Assembly (NCBI GenBank): GCA_031425695.1
Contig: JANPJV010000159.1
Span: 1-19,975 of the forward strand
Length of the DNA: 19,975 bases
From: JANPJV01 sp031425695
GTDB lineage: Bacteria; Pseudomonadota; Gammaproteobacteria; Xanthomonadales; SZUA-5
Direction of reading: 5' to 3'
Below the pieces are notes generated by a model. It searched no databases, had not been told where the DNA came from, and saw nothing but the letters and a program-made list of their open reading frames with translations. A program made the position numbers and the translations under genes. The number at the start of each line of letters is the position of its first letter. The first letter of the stretch is position 1. Below, piece by piece: positions 14,223 through 19,975 of the stretch.

Positions 14223-17200
14223 AGCTCGGCGCGGCGGTCGGAGGCTACGCGGAAGGCATCGCGGACGAGCTCGCGGACCTGGTCGTCATCCCAGGGCTTG
14301 GTGATGAACTTATAGACGGCGCCGCGGTTGACGCCGTCGGTGACGACCTTCAGGTCGGTGTATCCGGACAGGATGATGCGGATCGTGGCCGGGTGCAGCT
14401 GGCGGGCGATCTCGAGGAATTCGGTGCCGGACATGCCGGGCATGCGCTGGTCGGAAATGATCACGCGAATCGGATGCAGCGCGAGCAGCTCGAGGCCTTC
14501 CGAGCCGCTTTCGGCGGTCAGGATGCGGTAGCCGTCGCGGCGCAACAGCCGCGTCAGCGCGGCGCGGATGCCGGGTTCGTCATCGACGAGCAGCAGCGTG
14601 CCGACGCTAAGGTCCTCGGCTGCGGCGAGCGCCAGCGACTTGCCGCCGTGGACGCGGCGCACGTAGTCGTCGACCGGCAAGGCCGGGGTGAACAGGTTGC
14701 CTTGAATCTCGTCGCAGCCATGCGTGCGCAAGTAGGCGAGCTGGGCATCGCTCTCGACGCCCTCGGCGACCACGCGCAGACCCATGCCGTGGGCCATTGC
14801 GATAATCGCCTTGGCGATCGCCGCGTCGTCCGGGTTGTGGGTGATGTCGCGCACGAAGGTGCGGTCGAGCTTGACGATGCTCAGCGGGAAGCGCTTCAAG
14901 TATGCGAGTGACGAAAAGCCGGTGCCGAAGTCATCGAGCGCGAGGCGCACGCCAAGCTTGCGCAGCGCCGACATTGCCGCGGCTGCTGCCTCGGGCCGGT
15001 CCATCGCGGTCGACTCGGTGAGCTCGAGCTCGAGGTGCTTGCCGGCGAGCCCGTTGCGTTCGAGTGCATTGCGTACGACCTCGAGGATATCGCCGCGACG
15101 GAACTGCACGGCCGAGAGGTTGACACCCATCGGCACAACCTCGAGACCGGCGGCAATCCATTCGGCCTGCTGGCGACAGACACTCTCGAGCACCCACTCC
15201 CCGATCGGCACGATCAAGCCGGTCTGCTCGGCCAGGCCGATGAAGCTGTCGGGCGCATACAAGGTGCCGCTCGGGTGCAGCCAGCGGATCAGCGCTTCCG
15301 CGCCGACGACGAGCCCGCTGCGCAGGTCGACGCGCGGCTGGTAATGCAGCACGAACTGCCGCTGCTCGATTGCCGTGCGCAGCTGCGCTTCGAGCTGCAG
15401 GCGCTCGGCCATGCTCGCGTTCATTTCCGCGGCGTAATACACGACCCGCTCGCCGGTGGTCTTCGCGGAGGCCAGGGCCGCCTCTGCGTTTTTGAACAAA
15501 GCGCGCGCATCCAGGCCATCGTCCGGGTGCAGCGCGATGCCGGCATGCGCTCCGATATGCAAGGTATGGCCGTTCGCATCGAGTGGCTGGCCGAAAGCTT
15601 CCTGGACCCACGCGTGCAGCTGCGAGGCGCAATCGGCGCGTGGGCAGACCACGGCGATCGCAAACGTGTCGGCACTGATGCGCGCGACGGTGAATGGTTC
15701 GCGCAGCGAATCGACCAGGCGGCGCGCGACCGCCCGGAGCACGGCATCGCCGGCCTCGCGTCCCAGCGTGTCATTGATCCCGGTGAAGCGTTCCAGATCG
15801 AGCAGCAGCACGCCGATGCCGGTCTCGGCGCTGCCGCCCTGCAGGAACTGCGCGAGCCGGTCCTGGAACAACGTGGCGTTCGGCAGTCCGGTGACCACGT
15901 CGTAGTAGGCCAGGTAGTCGAGCCGGCGCGATTTCTCGAGGTGATCGAGCGCGTGTGACAGATCCGCGCCCAGCCATTCAAGCAACGAGACCTCATCGGC
16001 ATCGAAGAAGTCTGCTTCGCCGGCACCGAGCACGAGGATGGCGATCACCTGGTCGTCGACGATCAGCGGGCACACCGCCAGGGAGCGCTGGCCAGTGGCC
16101 AGCAGTTCGTCCCCAATCGTGGCCAGCGCCGGATCGGCCGCAACATTGTTGCTGACGACCAGCTTGCGAGCGCTCACAGCCTGGCTGAACAGGCTGCTTT
16201 TGCCGGGTGCGCCGAGCGCCTTGGCCAGCGCCAGTTCGGACCGCGGGCCTGGCCGTTCGCGGAACCACGCCAGCAGCCCGCTGGCACCGGACTGTGCATC
16301 GAAGCCACCGACCCAGGCGGCGGCGAAGACGCCATCCGTGACTGCCACCCGGCAGGCAGCGAGCAGCAGCTCCTTGCGGTCGCGCAGGCGCAGGATGGCC
16401 GAGCTGATGCCGCCGTGGACCGCACGCAACCGGCTCAGCCGGGCGACACGCGCCTCGATGCGCTTGCGCCCGCTGACGTCGGTCTCGATGGCCAGGATCG
16501 AGATCGGCGCCCCGGTTTCGTCACGGACCAGCGTCCAGTGGCCTTCGACCGTGACATTGCTGCCATCGGGCAAGGCGTGTTCGAGTTCACCGCGCCACTC
16601 ACCGTACTCGAGCGTGTGCCGGCGCGCTGCATCGAAACGACTGTTCCCGGCGCCCAGTTCCGCACCGCGCGTGCGGCCGACGGCGTCCGCGGTAGCGTGT
16701 CCGTAGATGGCCTCGGCCCCCTTGTTCCAATAGGTGACCTTGCGCGCAAGATCCATCACCAGGATCGCATCGTGGGCCTTCTCGAGCAGCGACGCCTGCT
16801 CGCGAATCTGGTCTGCGGCGAGCGCGACCTCACGGCGCATGCGGGTGATCACCGGTGCCATGACCGCGATGGCGACTGCCGCCGCGATCACGAACATCAG
16901 TGCAAAGGCGATCAGTCGCCAGTAGAGGCGCGCCAGTCCGACACGCACCTGGAGCGTGCCGACGACGCGATCGCCGGCCTTGATCGGCGCCAGCACCAAC
17001 GCCTCGATGGCGTCCATGCTGATGCGCTCAGCACCCATGTCGGCGCGATCGAGCGCCGCGACGACGGTGCCCTCGCGAATGGCTTGCGCGAACAATTTGC
17101 CGTCGCTGCCGTAGATCGCTGCCGAATGTACGTTGGGCAACGCGCGCAGGGTCGAAAGGGTCTCCGCCGCGACCGCGGGATCGTCGAAGACCAGTGCGGC

Positions 17201-17413
17201 CCCGGCGTTGATCGCAGTCACCCGGGCCAGCGCCTGCACGTCGTGCGAGAACTGTTGCAGCTGCACGACGATCTGCAGGGCCATGAGCAGCACGCCCGCC
17301 AACCCGAGCGCGAACGCCGCGATCAGCAGGTTGTTGGGGTGAGCATTCGCGCGGCGTGCCCGGCGGGCGCTGTTTGCGCTTTCACCGGACTCAAGAGCCA
17401 GCGACGGTCCCAT
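14186..17413 (-). CDS. membrane CHASE8-PAS-GAF-GGDEF(degenerate)-EAL-REC c-di-GMP phosphodiesterase
   Basis: The 1075-residue membrane protein has TM1 at about 28-51, then a periplasmic CHASE8-like domain (AINAGAALVFDDPAVAAETL...SAAIYGSDGKLFA), TM2 at about 167-187, PAS (208-330) and GAF (345-490). The GGDEF domain (498-660) has SADTF (580-584) in place of GGDEF, so cyclase activity is probably lost. The EAL domain (680-925) looks intact: EAL at 706-708, VNLSAVQF, LELTES, ALDDFGTGF, KLD and VAEGVES. It should hydrolyse c-di-GMP. The C-terminal REC domain (938-1055) has D944/D945, phospho-acceptor D988 in SDQRMPG, SGY and K1039 in ITKPWDDD. A REC at the far C-terminus is unusual. GGAG lies 10 bases before the ATG. 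The class III cyclase gene is upstream on the same strand (116-base gap). Confidence 0.93.
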   Translation of the reverse strand: MGPSLALESGESANSARRARRANAHPNNLLIAAFALGLAGVLLMALQIVVQLQQFSHDVQALARVTAINAGAALVFDDPAVAAETLSTLRALPNVHSAAIYGSDGKLFAQAIREGTVVAALDRADMGAERISMDAIEALVLAPIKAGDRVVGTLQVRVGLARLYWRLIAFALMFVIAAAVAIAVMAPVITRMRREVALAADQIREQASLLEKAHDAILVMDLARKVTYWNKGAEAIYGHATADAVGRTRGAELGAGNSRFDAARRHTLEYGEWRGELEHALPDGSNVTVEGHWTLVRDETGAPISILAIETDVSGRKRIEARVARLSRLRAVHGGISSAILRLRDRKELLLAACRVAVTDGVFAAAWVGGFDAQSGASGLLAWFRERPGPRSELALAKALGAPGKSSLFSQAVSARKLVVSNNVAADPALATIGDELLATGQRSLAVCPLIVDDQVIAILVLGAGEADFFDADEVSLLEWLGADLSHALDHLEKSRRLDYLAYYDVVTGLPNATLFQDRLAQFLQGGSAETGIGVLLLDLERFTGINDTLGREAGDAVLRAVARRLVDSLREPFTVARISADTFAIAVVCPRADCASQLHAWVQEAFGQPLDANGHTLHIGAHAGIALHPDDGLDARALFKNAEAALASAKTTGERVVYYAAEMNASMAERLQLEAQLRTAIEQRQFVLHYQPRVDLRSGLVVGAEALIRWLHPSGTLYAPDSFIGLAEQTGLIVPIGEWVLESVCRQQAEWIAAGLEVVPMGVNLSAVQFRRGDILEVVRNALERNGLAGKHLELELTESTAMDRPEAAAAAMSALRKLGVRLALDDFGTGFSSLAYLKRFPLSIVKLDRTFVRDITHNPDDAAIAKAIIAMAHGMGLRVVAEGVESDAQLAYLRTHGCDEIQGNLFTPALPVDDYVRRVHGGKSLALAAAEDLSVGTLLLVDDEPGIRAALTRLLRRDGYRILTAESGSEGLELLALHPIRVIISDQRMPGMSGTEFLEIARQLHPATIRIILSGYTDLKVVTDGVNRGAVYKFITKPWDDDQVRELVRDAFRVASDRRAELDGADAGQARAP

Positions 17414-17529
17414 TGAGTCGCCACTCCGGAGAAGTCTTCAGGGTGGCAGTCTAAGCTGATGGAGGACCGGGTTGCGCGTGATCAATGGGCCCCGGCACAT
17501 GGTTTCCGAGCGTAGCGATTCGTAACCGC

Positions 17530-18147
17530 TCAGTCGCCAGCGGTAGCCTTGCGATCCAGCTGGAAGCCGTGGTAGCGGCGGTCGTCGACGACGAACACCC
17601 GTTCCACGCAACGCCGCTGGGCGTGCGACCAGCCCGCGAATGCGCTCGGTGTCAGCAGGACGTCCATGCTCGCGGCCATGTCCTCGCCGAGCTTCGAGGC
17701 GAGGTTCATCTCGGCGCCGAAGAGATCGTTGTTGTCGAGCACCAGCAGCTCGCCGTAGCCGATGCCGATGCTGCCGCGGACGTGGCGCTCGGCCGGGGCG
17801 ATCACGTTCATGGCCTCGAAGGCGCGCAGCATGTCGAGCGCCCCCTCGACGGCAGCGGCCGGGCTCGCGAACAGCGCCACCAGGTTGTCCGCCTCCTGCT
17901 TGATCACGCGCCCGCCATTGCACGAGACGGCTGGCGTCGCTGCGGCTTCCATCTGGTGCACCATCGACAGGAAATGGATGACGCCGTGCGCGCTGGTCAA
18001 CCGCGAAAAACCGCTCATGTCGAGCACCAGCACTGCGGCGCGCTGCCCGAAGGCAGCCCAGATTTGCGCGTCGATCGCGTTTGCACGCGCGGGAAACGCG
18101 TTACGCTCGGCCAGCAACTCGCGCAGGCGCAGCCGTTCCGGTCCCAT
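17530..18147 (-). CDS. class III adenylate/guanylate cyclase domain protein
   Basis: The start is taken at 18147, where AGGAG stands 7 bases before the ATG; upstream ATGs at 18192 and 18168 lack this signal. The 205-residue product is a single soluble cyclase domain with no sensor or membrane part. It has the first metal Asp in VLVLDMSGFSRL (D43), the adenine-binding Lys and second metal Asp in GGRVIKQEADNLVALF (K83, D87), GIGYG, and the second base-specifying Asp and transition-state Asn in DLFGAEMNLASKLGED (D141, N148). The usual transition-state Arg four residues after the Asn is Lys (K152). This NxASKLGED form is known in some cyclase subgroups. The K/D pair suggests cAMP rather than cGMP, which is an inference. 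The EAL-REC gene follows on the same strand, so they may be one transcription unit. Confidence 0.85.
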   Translation of the reverse strand: MGPERLRLRELLAERNAFPARANAIDAQIWAAFGQRAAVLVLDMSGFSRLTSAHGVIHFLSMVHQMEAAATPAVSCNGGRVIKQEADNLVALFASPAAAVEGALDMLRAFEAMNVIAPAERHVRGSIGIGYGELLVLDNNDLFGAEMNLASKLGEDMAASMDVLLTPSAFAGWSHAQRRCVERVFVVDDRRYHGFQLDRKATAGD

Positions 18148-18264
18148 CAGTTGGCTCCTGTCGCCCATAGCCGCAGCCCGCAGTGCGCGCACGGCTCGGC
18201 GGGGATTGCGCCTAGGTTATGCCATGCGCGATGAGATAAGGCGTAAGGGCAGCCCAGCAGAGCA

Positions 18265-18286
18265 TCGCGGCCGAGGCCGCTCCCAC
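18265..18286. repeat. REP-like palindrome, copy 3
   Basis: TCGCGGCCGAGGCCGCT followed by CCCAC matches the copies at 4-24 and 5931-5952, with two changed bases in the centre. It lies in the 184-base gap between the histidine-kinase remnant and the cyclase gene. Nothing else was recognised in that gap. Confidence 0.6.
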
Positions 18287-18331
18287 AACAGCTGCGCAAG
18301 CCGGTCCGCCCTCGCGCGATCCAAAGCTGCA

Positions 18332-18688
18332 TTAAATAGGCACCGCCGGCTCGATGCCCACGCTGATGCGCTCTCCATCCATACGGCGGACCCGCCAGCC
18401 GAAGCGTTGCAGCAGGCGTTCCACGAGCTGCAATCCGAGCCCGAAACCGGAACCCGCATCAGCTGTCCCGGGAGCATTGTCGACAGCGGCGGCAGCCATC
18501 TCGACGCGCACGCGGATGACGCCGGCACCACCATGATGGATCGCATTGAGCAGCAGATTCGCTAACACCGAGGGTAGACGCTGCTGGCCCCGCCTGAGCT
18601 CGGTAACGTCGAGATCGAGCTCGAGAAAGCCGACGCTCGCAACGAAAACAACGAGTACCACCATCAGTAATTTCAGTTTGCGCCTCAT
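18332..18688 (-). CDS. ATPase-only histidine kinase remnant with one membrane helix
   Basis: From the ATG at 18688 (AGGAG about 10 bases upstream) the product has 118 residues: a basic start MRRKLK, a hydrophobic helix LLMVVLVVFVASVGFLEL, and then directly an HATPase_c domain. The N-box is VLANLLLNAIHHGG, the G1 box VDNAPG (normally DNGPG) and the G2 box GFGLGL, followed by QLVERLLQRFGW. A normal sensor kinase has a sensor, a second TM and a DHp domain with the phospho-His between these parts; here all are missing. It looks like an internal deletion of a sensor kinase that kept the frame, so it may be a decaying gene. Alternatively it is an intact membrane-bound ATPase domain acting on a partner. 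The ORF extends upstream to 18922 without recognisable domains. Confidence 0.7.
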   Translation of the reverse strand: MRRKLKLLMVVLVVFVASVGFLELDLDVTELRRGQQRLPSVLANLLLNAIHHGGAGVIRVRVEMAAAAVDNAPGTADAGSGFGLGLQLVERLLQRFGWRVRRMDGERISVGIEPAVPI

Positions 18689-19066
18689 CTCGTCCGCTCT
18701 CCTCGGCCACATTGGTGGGAGGACCTTAGCGAGCTGAGGTAAAACCAGGAGCAGGCAGGGGCGGCGTGACTTGTGCTCCGCGTGGGTTTGATCCTCGTCA
18801 CGGCGCTCATGGCCGAGGTTCTTTGGATTGTCCGCCGTTGCCCTCGAGCCTGGCGCGAGCGACCGGTCTCTGTCCGCAATGCCCCTGAAACCGGTTGCGT
18901 GTTCCATCGACTTGCCCGGCACCCGGATCCCGAAGCTGCCTTTTCGGAAGTGGCGGACGAAATAATTCCTGCTTGAAGCACGCGGAACCCTGACGTTTGA
19001 AACCCTGGCGTCAGGTGGCAGCCCCCCACGACGTACGCATCAGCAACTACGTTTCGGGAGCTCGCT
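18689..19066. other. 378-base gap between divergent genes, no gene recognised
   Basis: The region separates the minus-strand kinase remnant from the plus-strand CSLREA gene and must carry both promoters, but I could not find convincing -35/-10 boxes. Short ORFs on both strands have no recognisable domain or good SD. One small inverted repeat (CCTGACG at 18989-18995, CGTCAGG at 19009-19015) lies about 50 bases upstream of the TTG start and could be an operator or a chance hairpin. Confidence 0.5.
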
Positions 19067-19975
19067 TTGCGTATCGAAAAAATCTCGGCGCTGGTGCCCT
19101 TCACCACAGCTTTCATGCTGCTGGTGTGGACCCAAGGCGCCCGTGCAGAAACCTACACCGTCGACACCACCAGCGATGCCGTGCTGAGCGGCTGCCTCGG
19201 CAACGTCGCGAGCGATTGTTCGCTGCGCGGTGCGATCATCACTGCCAACCAGACTCCCGAAGCCGACACGGTCGCCTTCGACATCCCCCAGTCCGACTCG
19301 GGATTCCAGCCGGCAACACAGCACTGGCGCATCCTGGTGAATGAGCCGCAACTGATCCCGGCCGCGATCGCGCCGGTGCTCATCGACGGGTACAGTCAGC
19401 CGGGTGCGGTTCCCAATAGCAACACCCCGGTTGAGGGCGGATTGAATGGCACGCTGAAGATCGAGATCCGCGGAGTCAATCCGATCGGCAATGCCAACTA
19501 CGCCCTCCAGCTTAATGGCGAGCAGGCCAGCGTGGTGCGCGGCGTGGCGATCAACAACTATCTCAACGCCCAGATCTACCTGAGCGGAGGCGGTGCACAC
19601 CGCATCGAAGGCTGTTACCTCGGAACCGACATCACCGGCAACACCGCGCAGTTGCTGTCGAACGGCATTTTCATTGCGGGCGGCGGCCCCTACGTCATCG
19701 GCGGGCTGCTGCCGGCCGAGCGCAATCTGCTCAGCGGGCTCAATATCGCACTGCTGACCAACCAGCCGACCAACGGCGTGCGCATCCAGGGCAACCTCAT
19801 TGGCACCAATGCCGCGGGGTCGGCGGCCATCAGTAACGAGTTCGGCCTGCTGTTGTACCGGATGAGCAACTCGCTGATCGGCGGCACCGATCCCGCTGCG
19901 CGCAATGTCATATCCGGGCACCGCAGCCACGCCATCCAACTGCAGACGCAGGCCCCCGGCGCCTTCACCGGCACG
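19067..19975 (+). CDS. secreted CSLREA-type beta-helix protein (partial, runs off the right edge)
   Basis: The reading frame is open from 19067 to the window end (303 codons). The start is a TTG preceded by GGGAG at 19056-19060 with 6-base spacing; no in-frame ATG or GTG exists before it after the stop at 18998. The N-terminus LRIEKISALVPFTTAFMLLV followed by WTQGARAET is a signal peptide, likely cleaved after ARA. The mature protein begins TYTVDTTSDAVLSGCLG and contains CSLRGAIITANQTP, the CSLREA-type module. It continues with repeated glycine-rich coils such as GNLIGTNAAGSAA and ARNVISGH that indicate a parallel beta-helix. It is exported and probably surface-associated. Its relation to the gene at 6603-8285 is shared architecture rather than close identity. 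The C-terminus and anchor type are outside the window. Confidence 0.85.
   Translation, partial: MRIEKISALVPFTTAFMLLVWTQGARAETYTVDTTSDAVLSGCLGNVASDCSLRGAIITANQTPEADTVAFDIPQSDSGFQPATQHWRILVNEPQLIPAAIAPVLIDGYSQPGAVPNSNTPVEGGLNGTLKIEIRGVNPIGNANYALQLNGEQASVVRGVAINNYLNAQIYLSGGGAHRIEGCYLGTDITGNTAQLLSNGIFIAGGGPYVIGGLLPAERNLLSGLNIALLTNQPTNGVRIQGNLIGTNAAGSAAISNEFGLLLYRMSNSLIGGTDPAARNVISGHRSHAIQLQTQAPGAFTGT

Noticed and set aside
13937..14911. Plus-strand ORF (324 codons) over the repeats and the 3' end of the EAL-REC gene
   Set aside because: Begins in repeat DNA and continues antisense to the receiver and EAL domains; no domain of its own.
18685..19116. Short ORFs on both strands in the gap before the CSLREA gene
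   Set aside because: No domain, no convincing SD, and the minus-strand one overlaps the signal peptide of the real gene.

Overview
The window is high-GC bacterial chromosome. It probably comes from a gammaproteobacterium of the Lysobacterales (Xanthomonadales). Three things point there: REP-like palindromes of the TCGCGGCCNNGGCCGCTCC type scattered between genes, a short ECF-like sigma factor followed by a large membrane Ser/Thr kinase with a repeat-rich C-terminus, and several secreted proteins of the CSLREA/beta-helix kind. The taxonomic placement is an inference from these traits, not a match. No rRNA, tRNA, CRISPR array, transposase or phage gene was found.

Left part (1-6000). Two paralogous small secreted proteins of unknown function (47-628 and 977-1627) are separated by an array of four 41-bp repeats. 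A VOC-fold protein (1912-2262) follows, then a non-coding array of 173-bp repeats (2362-2776). On the minus strand a ferritin-like protein and a SemiSWEET-like three-helix membrane protein form a tight pair (3698 down to 2808). A probably exported metallo-beta-lactamase-fold protein with a second unnamed domain and a pentapeptide-repeat tail (3994-5721) starts just beside a large inverted-repeat element.

Middle (6000-10570). On the minus strand lie a GNAT acetyltransferase and a secreted CSLREA/beta-helix protein. Facing the latter is fadH, encoding 2,4-dienoyl-CoA reductase and closely similar to the E. coli enzyme. A 36-bp-arm inverted repeat sits in the shared upstream region of these two genes.

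Right part (10586-18688). Five consecutive minus-strand genes are all regulatory. In transcription order they are a truncated ATPase-only histidine kinase remnant, a class III nucleotide cyclase, a CHASE8-PAS-GAF-GGDEF(degenerate)-EAL-REC protein, an ECF-like sigma factor and a Ser/Thr protein kinase. The sigma/kinase pair and the cyclase/EAL pair look like two functional modules. Whether they work as one circuit is unknown. At the right edge a second CSLREA/beta-helix protein starts at a TTG codon and runs off the window.

The intergenic DNA is unusually rich in repeats. At least six kinds of palindromic or tandem repeat occur, several in more than one place. One 84-bp tandem duplication contains the 3' end of the EAL-REC gene, including its stop codon.
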